Assembly (NCBI RefSeq): GCF_963667405.1
Contig: NZ_OY763408.1
Span: 1,573,757-1,637,756, forward strand
DNA length: 64,000 nt
Reading direction: 5' to 3'
Origin: an uncultured Sphaerochaeta sp.
GTDB taxonomy: Bacteria; Spirochaetota; Spirochaetia; Sphaerochaetales; Sphaerochaetaceae
A program made the translations under genes and the position numbers. The notes beneath the pieces are model-generated. The model worked only from the letters and a program-made list of their open reading frames with translations, made no database searches and was not told where the DNA came from. The stretch's first letter is position 1, and the number at the start of each line of letters is the position of its first letter. This document shows, piece after piece, positions 24,584 through 33,539 of this stretch.

Positions 24584-26614
24584 ATGAACGAGAAGATGAC
24601 ACGAAATATCGGCATTATGGCACATATCGATGCAGGCAAAACCACCACCACCGAACGGATTCTCTACTATACCGGAGAGAACCACCGGATTGGGGAGGTG
24701 GACAATGGCGAAGCTACCATGGACTTCCTGGAACAGGAACAGGACAGGGGCATCACCATTGCCAGCGCGGCAACCACCTGCTTTTGGAAGGATTACCAGA
24801 TCAATATCATAGATACCCCGGGACACGTGGATTTCACCGCTGAGGTGGAGCGATCCCTTCGCGTCCTGGATGGTGCGGTCATGGTGGTTTGTGCCGTAGG
24901 AGGGGTGGAACCCCAGACAGAGACCGTTTGGCGGCAGGCCGACACCTACCGCGTTCCCCGCATTGCATTCATCAACAAGATGGATCGCCTGGGGGCAAAC
25001 TATGCGGAGGCGGTCAACGAGATCAAGACCAAACTTGGTGCGAATCCGATCCCGCTTTTCATTCCAGTCGGTTCCGAGCAGAATTTCAGCGGCATCATCA
25101 ATGTGTTGACCAAAACGTATCTAGTCTACAGTCAGGATGACCAGGGCAAGACCTTCACCGAAGAAGCAGTTCCCCCTTCCATGGTCGAAGAGACTGAACT
25201 GTGGTATGACAAGCTGATAGACAGTGTCTCCTCCTTCAGCGATGAGATCACTGAGCTCTACTTCTCCGGAGAACCGATCGGCATCGACCTCATCAAGAGA
25301 ACCATCAAGCAAGCAACGATCGAACGGCTGGCCTTGCCGGTCTTTGTCGGCTCTTCGCTCAAGGATATCGGGGTGCAGGCTCTGCTCGACGGGATCGTCG
25401 ACTACCTGCCCTCCCCTTCCGAAGTTCCCCCGATCAACGGGATTCACCTCAAGACCGAGAAACCTGTCGAAATCCCGTATGCCAAGGAAAAACCGCCGTT
25501 GGCCCTGATCTTCAAGATCCAGGTCGATCGCGAATCCGGTCCGATGACCTTCATCAGGGTGTACAACGGAACCATCCGCAAGGGTACTGCCCTGATGAAC
25601 ATCACCAAGAAGAAGCGCGAGCGCGTCAACCGCATTCTGCGCATGCATGCCAATCGCAGCGAAGAACTGAGTGAACTCGAAGCGGGTGACATCGGGGTGA
25701 TCATCGGTTTCAAGGAAGGGCGGACAGGAGATACCATCGGCAGTGAAGGTGCACAGATTCTCCTCGAAGAGATGCACTTCCCCATCCCGGTCATCTCCGT
25801 GGCAATTGAACCGAATACCCTCAGCGATGGGGACAAGCTTCGCGCTGCCCTATCCATCCTTGCCCAGGAAGATCCCACCTTCACCTACCGCGATGACGAG
25901 GAAACCGGCCAGCTGGTGATCAGCGGGATGGGAGAGTTGCATCTGGATGTGTTGGTCACCCGTCTTACCAAGGAAATGAAGATTCAGGCAAGGGTGGGTA
26001 AACCGCAGGTTACCTACCGTGAATCGGTCAGCAAGCGCTCAACCGGTACCGAGACTTTCTCCAAGGTACTGGCAGGCAAGGAGAATGCGGCTGGTTTGGG
26101 TATCACCATCAAACCGCTTCCCAGTGGCAGCGGCAACCGCTATGTGTGCAGCGCAAAGGTGCGTGGTATGGCTGACGAGTATTATGATGCCATCAAGCGA
26201 GGCATCACGAATGCATTCAAGGGCGGCATCCAGTACGGATATGAGGTCTGCGATCTGGAAGTGGATGTCACCTCCATCGAGTACAATGAGTTGACCGCTT
26301 CCACCTTTGCTTTTGAGGCGTGTGCAGCCATGTGCTTCGACAAGGTTGCCAGAACGGCCGATCCTGTCATGATGGAACCGGTGATGAAGCTGACGGTCAT
26401 CGTGCCTTCGCAGTATGTGGGTGAGGCCATCTCCTCAGTTACCAGCAGGAACGGTTTGGTGCACAGCATCGAGAGCAGGCCGGCCAGTGAGCAAATCCAT
26501 GCCCAGGCCCCCTTGGCCCAGTTGTTTGGGTATTCGACGGCTCTCCGATCGGCAACACAGGGAAGAGGCACCTTCTCCATGGAGTTTGACCACTACGAAC
26601 CGAAAACACGCTGA
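24584..26614 (+). CDS. fusA: translation elongation factor G (second-type EF-G)
   Basis: This 676-residue GTPase translocates or recycles ribosomes. All five G motifs are intact: AHIDAGKTT (G1), RGITI (G2), DTPGHVDF (G3), NKMD (G4) and a G5 near VGSS. Domains II to V follow, ending QGRGTFSMEFDHYE. The gene is not in a str operon (no rpsG/rpsL/tuf nearby). Spirochaetes are known to have duplicated EF-G genes in which one copy is a recycling specialist, so this may be either type. The start at 24584 has GAAGGA about nine bases upstream; a methionine four codons later is an alternative. It is followed by the XRE regulator and a second EF-G-like gene. Confidence 0.92.
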   Translation: MNEKMTRNIGIMAHIDAGKTTTTERILYYTGENHRIGEVDNGEATMDFLEQEQDRGITIASAATTCFWKDYQINIIDTPGHVDFTAEVERSLRVLDGAVMVVCAVGGVEPQTETVWRQADTYRVPRIAFINKMDRLGANYAEAVNEIKTKLGANPIPLFIPVGSEQNFSGIINVLTKTYLVYSQDDQGKTFTEEAVPPSMVEETELWYDKLIDSVSSFSDEITELYFSGEPIGIDLIKRTIKQATIERLALPVFVGSSLKDIGVQALLDGIVDYLPSPSEVPPINGIHLKTEKPVEIPYAKEKPPLALIFKIQVDRESGPMTFIRVYNGTIRKGTALMNITKKKRERVNRILRMHANRSEELSELEAGDIGVIIGFKEGRTGDTIGSEGAQILLEEMHFPIPVISVAIEPNTLSDGDKLRAALSILAQEDPTFTYRDDEETGQLVISGMGELHLDVLVTRLTKEMKIQARVGKPQVTYRESVSKRSTGTETFSKVLAGKENAAGLGITIKPLPSGSGNRYVCSAKVRGMADEYYDAIKRGITNAFKGGIQYGYEVCDLEVDVTSIEYNELTASTFAFEACAAMCFDKVARTADPVMMEPVMKLTVIVPSQYVGEAISSVTSRNGLVHSIESRPASEQIHAQAPLAQLFGYSTALRSATQGRGTFSMEFDHYEPKTR

Positions 26615-26661
26615 TAGTACCGAAATTGGTCAAATCGGCGGACCGAAACCTTGCGTTAAGT

Positions 26662-26690
26662 TACAATACATGGCTAGAATGTATTATAAC
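26662..26690 (+). promoter_or_regulatory. promoter and inverted-repeat operator of the XRE regulator
   Basis: A -10 candidate TATAAC (26685-26690) has a weak TACAAT 17 bases upstream. A perfect 7-bp inverted repeat, AATACAT (26665-26671) and ATGTATT (26679-26685) with a 7-base centre, covers the spacer. This is the size of site bound by dimeric XRE repressors, so autoregulation by the next gene is likely. Confidence 0.5.
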
Positions 26691-26777
26691 CAGTGAAAAT
26701 AGAGGACTGTAGGAGGTAGTGAAGGTTCACGAAAGCAAACAGTCTGGAAAATTGCATTTACAACAGAGGAGTACAAC

Positions 26778-27101
26778 ATGGCGAGAACTTACAATTTGCA
26801 GGACATTTTCGCAAGGAATCTCAAGGAGCGCAGACGCAAGCTGTCTCTGACACAGGCACAACTTGCAGAGAGGATTGGCGTTTCCACTTCATTCGTTACA
26901 GAGATCGAGACATCAAGGAAGGCACCGTCATTTGCGACCATCGAGAAGATCAGTGCAGCACTCGATGTTCCCTGCTGGACATTCTTCTGCGAAGACGGGG
27001 ACAAGCTTCCCAATGATGTGACCGTAATGGATCAGTTTGCCTACAAATTGAAGCAGGACATCGGCCATATCATTGATGTGAATGTCAGCATGACCCGCTA
27101 G
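26778..27101 (+). CDS. XRE-family helix-turn-helix regulator
   Basis: This 107-residue DNA-binding protein has a Cro/CI-type HTH at about residues 13-68 (NLKERRRKLSLTQAQLAERIGVS, then TSFVTEIETSRKAPSFATIEKISAALDV) and a short C-terminal tail without a recognisable ligand domain. The ATG at 26778 is preceded by AGAGGAG. It is a single-gene unit: a palindrome-bearing promoter lies upstream and a strong terminator downstream. It sits between two EF-G-family genes, but both have separate signals, so a regulatory connection to translation is only speculative. Confidence 0.88.
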   Translation: MARTYNLQDIFARNLKERRRKLSLTQAQLAERIGVSTSFVTEIETSRKAPSFATIEKISAALDVPCWTFFCEDGDKLPNDVTVMDQFAYKLKQDIGHIIDVNVSMTR

Positions 27102-27134
27102 GGAAACCAGCGCATTTTTTCTCTTTGATGCATA

Positions 27135-27168
27135 GGCAGACGCCTCTGATTTGGCGTCTGCCTTTTTT
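27135..27168 (+). terminator. rho-independent terminator of the XRE gene
   Basis: A 10-bp perfect stem GGCAGACGCC / GGCGTCTGCC with an 8-base loop is followed by TTTTTT. Its position shows that the long in-frame extension of the next gene (from 27151) is not translated. Confidence 0.95.
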
Positions 27169-27187
27169 GTGCGTCCAAAGAATTCTT

Positions 27188-27216
27188 TTGACATATGGGA
27201 TTATGGGGCTTACCAT
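27188..27216 (+). promoter_or_regulatory. promoter of the EF-G-like gene
   Basis: TTGACA, 17 bases, TACCAT, with the mRNA start predicted near 27223 and a leader of about 48 bases. Confidence 0.72.
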
Positions 27217-27270
27217 TGGTTCATGCGTTCTGGATCACCACCGCTTCTCAGGGTGATCGAAGGAGGAATT

Positions 27271-29355
27271 ATGAGCGTTGTAAGCACAGACTTGAGGAAT
27301 GTCGCCGTCATCGGCCACAACGAAACCGGGAAAACCACACTGGTTGAACAGATGTTGTTCTACGCAAATGTGATTTCCCGGGCAGAAACAGTAGCTAGCG
27401 GAAAAACCACCAGCGACTTTACTGAAGAGGAAATCAACCACAAGATTTCCATCCACGCATCCCTCGCTTCCCTGAACTGGGAAGGAAAGACACTCAATTT
27501 CATAGACACTCCGGGAACCGCAGGGTTCATCGGCGAGACCATTTGCGGATTCCGCTCCTGCGAGACAGCCCTCATGGTCGTAGACGGACGCGACGGGGCA
27601 CAGATTGAGACAATCAAACTCTGGCGCTACCTTGATGAGAGAAACAAGCCGCGAGCTGTGTTCATCAACAAGATGGACAGGGACCGCGCTGATTATACCC
27701 GTGTTTTGGACAACCTGAAGGAGACCTTCAAGACTGCTTTTGTTCCGGTCGCCATTCCTATCGGAAATGGCAAAGACTTCACCGGTGTTGTCAATCTGAT
27801 TGAGAACAAAGCCTATTTCTTGGACAAGAATGGCAAGGAGACTGTTGGCGAAATCCCTTCCGACCTGGCCGATTTTGTGGAGCAATACCGCAATGACCTT
27901 ATCGAGAATGCAGCAGAAGGTGCAGACGATCTCATCGAGAAGTACTTTGAGGCAGGTACGCTGGACAGCGACGAGATTCGCAGGGGCCTCAGGGAAGGCA
28001 TGAACGATAATCGCGTGGTACCGGTGTTCTGCGGAGCCGGTGAGCAGGGTTCGGGCATCACCAGCCTGCTGAATTTCATTCGCAACAACTTCCCCAAACC
28101 GATCGGAAAGCTTGACTGGGCTGTTGGAGCGGATGGTTCTGCCGTCGAATTCCCCATTACAGCCGAAGGAAGCGCTGCGGCGGTGGTGTTCAAGACCACC
28201 ATCGATCAGTTCAGTGGCAAGCTGAGTTTCCTCAAGGTTCTGCGTGGCACCATCAAGGGCGATACCGAACTGTATAATCCCGAACTCAGCCGCAAGGAAC
28301 GCCCGGGCAAGGTATATCGCCTGGTAGGAAAGAAGCTCATCGATACGGATGCACTGGTTGCAGGGGACATCGGCGTAATCGCCAAGAGCAATATTGCCAC
28401 CACCAATGCCACACTGATCGAAGGTTCCGAGCTGAAACTGCACTTCAAGCCCCTAGCCTTCCCCCAACCCATCTATAGCCTGGCGATCAGCTCGGATGAC
28501 AAGAAGAGCGAAGTCAAGATGAACGAAGCATTGCACAAGGTTACCGAAGAGGACCTTACGTTCCGCATCAAGTTCAACGAGGAGACCAAGGAAAACGTTG
28601 TAGCCGGCATGGGTGAATTGCATCTGAATATGATCCTTGACAAGATCAAGGAGAAGCAGAAGATCAATATCCATACCAAGCTGCCTCGTGTCGCCTATCG
28701 GGAAACGATCAGCAAGAAGAGCGGCATCGCCGAGTACTCACACAAGAAGCAGAGTGGCGGCCATGGCCAGTATGCCCGTGTACTCATCGAGATCGAGCCG
28801 CTTGAGCGGGGATCGTACTATTCTTTCACCAACGCCATCAAGGGTGGTTCGGTGAGCAAAGGCTATATCCCCGGCATCGAGAAAGGTCTGCATGAACAGA
28901 TGGAAGAGGGCTTCCTTGCCGGCTATCCTATGATGGATATCGGCATCACCTTGATCGATGGAAAGGAGCACCCCGTCGACTCCAGTGAAATGGCCTTCAA
29001 GCTTGCCGCCAAGGGAGCAATGAGGATGGCCTTGGAAAAAGCCGGGACCGTGCTACTTGAACCAATCATGAAACTCAGTGTATATATAGAGAACAGTTAT
29101 TTGGGCGACATCCTATCCGACCTTTCGGGTAAACGGGGACGGGTGCTCGGTCAAGATGATATGGGGCATTTGCAGCTGGTAAAGGCACAGGTTCCCCAGG
29201 CTGAACTGCTCAACTATGCCATTGACCTCAAGTCGATGACCAGTGGAACAGGAAGCTTTGAAATGGAGTTCGACCATTATGAACCACTGAGCGGCAAACT
29301 TGCCGATGAAGTGATCAAGGCCTACAAAGAATCCTTGAAGGAAGAACAAGAGTAG
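27271..29355 (+). CDS. EF-G-like translational GTPase (FusA2/TetM-like branch)
   Basis: This 694-residue protein has the EF-G domain order but belongs to a divergent branch. G1 is GHNETGKTT, G3 is DTPGTAGF and G4 is NKMD. The switch I motif RGITI is replaced by HKISI, and the histidine of DTPGHVDF is missing. The missing histidine is the residue that in EF-G/EF-Tu helps GTP hydrolysis on the ribosome, so activity may be altered. Domains III-V are present (VAGMGELHLNMIL, SGTGSFEMEFDHYEP). Such proteins are known in many bacteria, but their role is unsettled. The start at 27271 has AGGAGG upstream and is downstream of a promoter and a terminator that exclude earlier starts. Confidence 0.88.
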   Translation: MSVVSTDLRNVAVIGHNETGKTTLVEQMLFYANVISRAETVASGKTTSDFTEEEINHKISIHASLASLNWEGKTLNFIDTPGTAGFIGETICGFRSCETALMVVDGRDGAQIETIKLWRYLDERNKPRAVFINKMDRDRADYTRVLDNLKETFKTAFVPVAIPIGNGKDFTGVVNLIENKAYFLDKNGKETVGEIPSDLADFVEQYRNDLIENAAEGADDLIEKYFEAGTLDSDEIRRGLREGMNDNRVVPVFCGAGEQGSGITSLLNFIRNNFPKPIGKLDWAVGADGSAVEFPITAEGSAAAVVFKTTIDQFSGKLSFLKVLRGTIKGDTELYNPELSRKERPGKVYRLVGKKLIDTDALVAGDIGVIAKSNIATTNATLIEGSELKLHFKPLAFPQPIYSLAISSDDKKSEVKMNEALHKVTEEDLTFRIKFNEETKENVVAGMGELHLNMILDKIKEKQKINIHTKLPRVAYRETISKKSGIAEYSHKKQSGGHGQYARVLIEIEPLERGSYYSFTNAIKGGSVSKGYIPGIEKGLHEQMEEGFLAGYPMMDIGITLIDGKEHPVDSSEMAFKLAAKGAMRMALEKAGTVLLEPIMKLSVYIENSYLGDILSDLSGKRGRVLGQDDMGHLQLVKAQVPQAELLNYAIDLKSMTSGTGSFEMEFDHYEPLSGKLADEVIKAYKESLKEEQE

Positions 29356-29424
29356 GTTTGGTGGTGGACAATCAGAACAAAATGGTGCGTTTCTGATTGC
29401 TTGAGAGTGAATTTGTAGAACTTT

Positions 29425-29464
29425 GGAAGGGAGCTTGCGGCGGCAGGCTCCCTTCCCTCTTTTC
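29425..29464 (+). terminator. terminator after the EF-G-like gene
   Basis: A 10-bp stem GGAAGGGAGC / GCTCCCTTCC is followed by CTCTTTT, ending at the stop codon of the convergent trmB. It probably serves both genes. Confidence 0.85.
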
Positions 29465-30200
29465 AGCGCTTCTCAAACCACACTTCATTGATGGGGTGGT
29501 TCTTATCCAGACCCTTCTGCTCGAACTTGGTCGTATCACGCCACGTCACTGCAGGACAGAAGCCCTGGTAGGGATTCACCAAACCCTCGGTGGCCCCAAG
29601 GACATCCACCATCTGGTAGGCATACTCCTCCCAATCGGTGACACAGTAGATGTACCCTCCCTTGGTAAGCTTGGAGGCAAGCAGGGAAGCGAAGGGGCTC
29701 TGGATGAGGCGTCGTTTCTGTTGCTTTTTCTTAGGCCAAGGATCAGGGAAAAAGATGTGGAAGCCTGCAACAGATCCATCCTTGACCATGTCGGTAAGCA
29801 CTTGCACTGCATCAAAGCGCATCAACCTGACATTGTCCAGTTGCTGTGACCCCACCTTGTCCAGAAGCTTGGCAAATCCGGAAAGAAACACCTCAAGACA
29901 GAGATAGTTGAACTGGTCTCGCTCTTTTGCAATGCGTTCAGTTGCCGTCCCCATCCCAAAGCCGATTTCGATGACAACCGGTTTGTCATTGCCGAACACC
30001 TGCTTCCAATCCAGCATGCGCTTCTCATAGGGAAGGCCATAGGCAGCATAGTATTTCTTCACCGCCTCAACCTGGTAGGTCCTGAGATAGGAAGAGCGCA
30101 GCACATAGCTTTTCACTTCACGCTCCGTGCCTTCCTCCCTGCTCTCCACCCATTTGAGTTCGGGGATATCCTGATAAATGGTCTCTTGGTTCTCTTGCAT
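29463..30200 (-). CDS. trmB: tRNA (guanine-N7-)-methyltransferase
   Basis: This 245-residue SAM-dependent enzyme makes m7G46 in tRNA. The SAM-binding motif is VIEIGFGMG, and the family signature is FFPDPWPKKKQQKRR, followed by the C-terminal TKFE-like segment. There is an extended N-terminus of about 75 residues before the methyltransferase core. The ATG at 30200 follows GTAGGAG. It lies 8 bases downstream of mfd, so both form one transcript. Confidence 0.93.
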   Translation of the reverse strand: MQENQETIYQDIPELKWVESREEGTEREVKSYVLRSSYLRTYQVEAVKKYYAAYGLPYEKRMLDWKQVFGNDKPVVIEIGFGMGTATERIAKERDQFNYLCLEVFLSGFAKLLDKVGSQQLDNVRLMRFDAVQVLTDMVKDGSVAGFHIFFPDPWPKKKQQKRRLIQSPFASLLASKLTKGGYIYCVTDWEEYAYQMVDVLGATEGLVNPYQGFCPAVTWRDTTKFEQKGLDKNHPINEVWFEKR

Positions 30201-30208
30201 CAAAACTC

Positions 30209-33200
30209 CTACAGCAATCGTTGCAGCTTCTCCATCAGAAAGAGAGCCTTGTCCTTGAGGGAAACCGCATCGGTTTTCATATACATCACATTCATCCGTC
30301 TCATATCAAGCCAGACGCTCTTGTTGCTCAGTGCGATGAGGTTCATTATCTTGTTCACATTCAGGTTCGCCACCTTGCCGAATTCGATGGCCACCACCTG
30401 CTTTCGATCGGTCAGATGGATGATCGAGAGCTTGCGGCATATGATCTTGATCTCGGCAATATACAATAAGTTGGCCACCTCTTCGGGAAGTGGACCGAAC
30501 CGGTCAGCCAGCTCGCTGGAAAGACCTTGCAACTGCTCCTCATTGGCAATGGAGGATATCTTGCGGTACACATCAAACTTTACGGAAGGAGCCTTGATGT
30601 AGGTGTCGGGAATGAATCCCGTATAGTCGAGCTCGAGGAAAACTTCCTTTTCCTCTTCCTTCAGGCCAGCCTTCTGCAAACTCCTGATGGCTTCATCGAG
30701 GATCCGGATGTACATATCCAACCCAACCGAGGCAAGCTGGCCGCTTTGTTCCCTACCCAGCAGATTTCCTGTTCCGCGAATTTCCATGTCCTTCATCGCC
30801 ACCTTGAAGCCTGAACCCAGTTCTGTGTGTTCGCTGATGATTTTCAGACGCTTCACCGCAATTTCGCTGAGCGCGCTTCCCTGGGGATAGAAGAGGTAGG
30901 CGTGCGCCTGCTGGTCGTTTCGGCCCACCCTTCCCCGAAGCTGGTAGAGCTGGCTCAATCCATACAGGTCGGCCCTGTCGATGATGATGGTGTTGACATT
31001 GGGTATGTCAATGCCGTTCTCAATGATGGTGGTGGAAACCAGGACCTGGATTCCCTCATGCACGAATCGGCGCATCGTATCTTCGAGTTTTGCGCTGTCC
31101 ATCTGGCCGTGGGCACTCTCGATGATGACATCACCGAGCAGCTTGGAGAGCTGAAAAACCACTTCGTCAAGACTTTCGATCCTGTTGTGCAGGAAGAAGA
31201 CCTGCCCGCCCCTGCTCACTTCCTCTCGGATTGCCTTCACGATGGTCTGTTCGTCGTACTCACCGATGTGCGTCTCGATCGGGCGTCGGGCAATGGGTGG
31301 TGTCGCCAGCAGGGACATGTCCCTGATCTTGAGCAACGACATGTACAGCGTCCGGGGAATGGGGGTTGCACTGAGGGAGAGCGAGTCGATGCTCGTTCTC
31401 AGTGTCTTGATCCTCTCCTTGTCCTTCACACCGAAACGCTGTTCCTCGTCAACGACCAACAGGCCGAGGTCACGGTAGAGAATATCCTTTTGGAGGATGC
31501 GATGGGTCCCGAAAAGCACATCAACCTTTCCCTCGGCAACAGCGAGAAGTGTCTGCTTCTGCTCCTTCTTGGGAACAATCCTGGAAAGCTGTGCGCAACG
31601 CACGGGAAAAGTCCCCAGCCGCTTGAGAAAGTTCTGGTAGTGTTGCTCAGCCAGGATGGTGGTTGGTGCAAGAAAGGCAACCTGCTTGCCGCCCATCACC
31701 GCCTTGAAGGCTGCACGGAATGCAATCTCAGTCTTGCCGTAGCCGACATCACCGCAAACAAGGCGGTCCATGACCTTCGGCATCTCCATATCTGCCTTGA
31801 TGTCCTCAATGCAGGCCAGCTGGTCTGCAGTCTCATCAAACGGAAAGGAAGCCTCGAACTGCAACTGCCAATCGGTGTCCTTCGGGAAAGCAAAGCCGAC
31901 GCTGTTCTGACGCTTTGCATAGAGCTCGATCAGATGCTTTGCCAGATCCTCAGCGTTCTTTCTGGCCCTAGCTTTCTTGTTCTCCCAGCCCTGGCCCCCA
32001 AGCTTATCCTTTTTCGGGGCACCGTTGTCGCTGCCGATATAGCGCTGCACGAGGTTTGCCTGTTCGATGGGGACATAGAGCATCTCATTGTCAGCAAAGG
32101 CAATTTTGATGAAGTCGCGTTCCCGGTCGAAACTGGACACCCGGTCGATCTTCACAAACTGCCCCACCCCGTAGTTCACATGCACCACGTAATCGCCTTC
32201 ATTGAGGTCAACAAAAGAGTCCAAAGGCGATGATTGGGTATGCTGCAGGGTCTTGACCACCTGCCTTCGGCGACCGAAGATCTCGTGCTCGCAAATGGCG
32301 ATGACTTTCAGGGAGGGGATGGAGAAACCTCCACTGAGCTCACGATTCTCCCAGGTAAGGAAGGGAAAGGCACTGAGCATCTGCATCAGGCGTTGGCGTT
32401 GCACTTGGTTCTCGGTAAAGACCGTAACCTTCCACCCCTGCTTCTCCAGGCTCTTCAGCTCCTCCTTGAGCAAGGTGAAGTTCCCGAAGTACGAACGGGG
32501 TCCCTCGATGTCGAACGTGTAGGCATCCTTTCTCTGGCCTGCGATATCCAAAAAGACTATCGAATGTGCAGCCTCTTTCTGGAAGGAGGGGAAGTCAAAG
32601 AGCAACTCATCCGGCTTCGGTGCCTCCCGGTCGGTGAGAAACGCTTGGCGGTAGAGCGCTTTCGCTTCAAGCTGAAGGCTGTGGTAACTGGTCGCCAGGC
32701 GTTGGTCACCGACAAAGCAGAAGTAGTCACGCTCCGTGAAATAGGAACGGATTGAGGCGGTGGCCAGCCCCGCTTCGGTATCAAACAACGAGATAGCGAA
32801 TTTGGGCAGGGTTGCGATGGTCTCCTGGGTGATGGGGTTGTAGGTGCTGATCTTCCCCACCGTATCCCAGTCTGCATAGACCCGGTAGGGGTGCTCGCTT
32901 TCGAAAGGAAACACGTCCAGCACCTCACCGCGAAGGCTGAACTCCCCCATCGTTGAGGTGGTAACCGTATGCACATACCCTGCGTTGGTCAGAAGCTGGG
33001 CTATCTTGGTACTGTCGAATGCTGAACCTTTGCGGATCTGCAGGCTGGATTGCTGCAAAACCTCGGGAAGAATCACCGGTGCAACAAAGGGTCTGAGATG
33101 GGTGACAATGAGTCCGTTTTTCATTTCCTGGATGGCGCTGAGCCTGGAAAGCTGCTCATACTCCACATTGTCAGCCTGGAAAGGCGTATAGAGTTTCCGT

Positions 33201-33505
33201 CCATTGCCGGGAAGGTAGAGCGTACGCATCTCCTGCCCACCCAAGGGGGTTTGCATCACGGCAGAGGCAGTACTATCGATACCATTGTCCTTCAGCAACT
33301 GAAGGGCGCTGTCCTCAGTCGGGCAGATGACCCAGACACGCCCTTTCACTTTTCGGGCAACCAGGCGCAGGAACTGGGACAGCGGATAGCCCTCGAGTCC
33401 CTGTACTGCCAGCAAGCGCTCTTCGGCATGGAATGCCTTGTATGCTGGTGAGGTTTTGATATACGATTGAACAAGTTCTGATAATGGGGTTTGCATAAGC
33501 GCCAT
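30209..33505 (-). CDS. mfd: transcription-repair coupling factor
   Basis: This 1098-residue ATP-dependent translocase removes RNA polymerase stalled at DNA damage and recruits UvrA. It has a UvrB-like N-terminal module (about 1-350), the RNA-polymerase-interacting domain with EGDYVVHVNYGVGQF (about 440-520), the RecG-like motor with motif I GDVGYGKTEIAFRAAF and DEEQRFGV, then helicase motifs IV-VI and the C-terminal TRCF domain. The start is set at 33505 (MALMQTPL) because the longer frame would overlap the divergent gene at 33540; 33496 is also possible. It is followed by trmB. Confidence 0.95.
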   Translation of the reverse strand: MALMQTPLSELVQSYIKTSPAYKAFHAEERLLAVQGLEGYPLSQFLRLVARKVKGRVWVICPTEDSALQLLKDNGIDSTASAVMQTPLGGQEMRTLYLPGNGRKLYTPFQADNVEYEQLSRLSAIQEMKNGLIVTHLRPFVAPVILPEVLQQSSLQIRKGSAFDSTKIAQLLTNAGYVHTVTTSTMGEFSLRGEVLDVFPFESEHPYRVYADWDTVGKISTYNPITQETIATLPKFAISLFDTEAGLATASIRSYFTERDYFCFVGDQRLATSYHSLQLEAKALYRQAFLTDREAPKPDELLFDFPSFQKEAAHSIVFLDIAGQRKDAYTFDIEGPRSYFGNFTLLKEELKSLEKQGWKVTVFTENQVQRQRLMQMLSAFPFLTWENRELSGGFSIPSLKVIAICEHEIFGRRRQVVKTLQHTQSSPLDSFVDLNEGDYVVHVNYGVGQFVKIDRVSSFDRERDFIKIAFADNEMLYVPIEQANLVQRYIGSDNGAPKKDKLGGQGWENKKARARKNAEDLAKHLIELYAKRQNSVGFAFPKDTDWQLQFEASFPFDETADQLACIEDIKADMEMPKVMDRLVCGDVGYGKTEIAFRAAFKAVMGGKQVAFLAPTTILAEQHYQNFLKRLGTFPVRCAQLSRIVPKKEQKQTLLAVAEGKVDVLFGTHRILQKDILYRDLGLLVVDEEQRFGVKDKERIKTLRTSIDSLSLSATPIPRTLYMSLLKIRDMSLLATPPIARRPIETHIGEYDEQTIVKAIREEVSRGGQVFFLHNRIESLDEVVFQLSKLLGDVIIESAHGQMDSAKLEDTMRRFVHEGIQVLVSTTIIENGIDIPNVNTIIIDRADLYGLSQLYQLRGRVGRNDQQAHAYLFYPQGSALSEIAVKRLKIISEHTELGSGFKVAMKDMEIRGTGNLLGREQSGQLASVGLDMYIRILDEAIRSLQKAGLKEEEKEVFLELDYTGFIPDTYIKAPSVKFDVYRKISSIANEEQLQGLSSELADRFGPLPEEVANLLYIAEIKIICRKLSIIHLTDRKQVVAIEFGKVANLNVNKIMNLIALSNKSVWLDMRRMNVMYMKTDAVSLKDKALFLMEKLQRLL

Positions 33506-33539
33506 TACCCTACCATGAGCAAGAAGGTTATGCAAGAGA

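Noticed and set aside
27151..27270. 40-residue extension of the EF-G-like protein.
   Set aside because: It begins in a rho-independent terminator and crosses a promoter.
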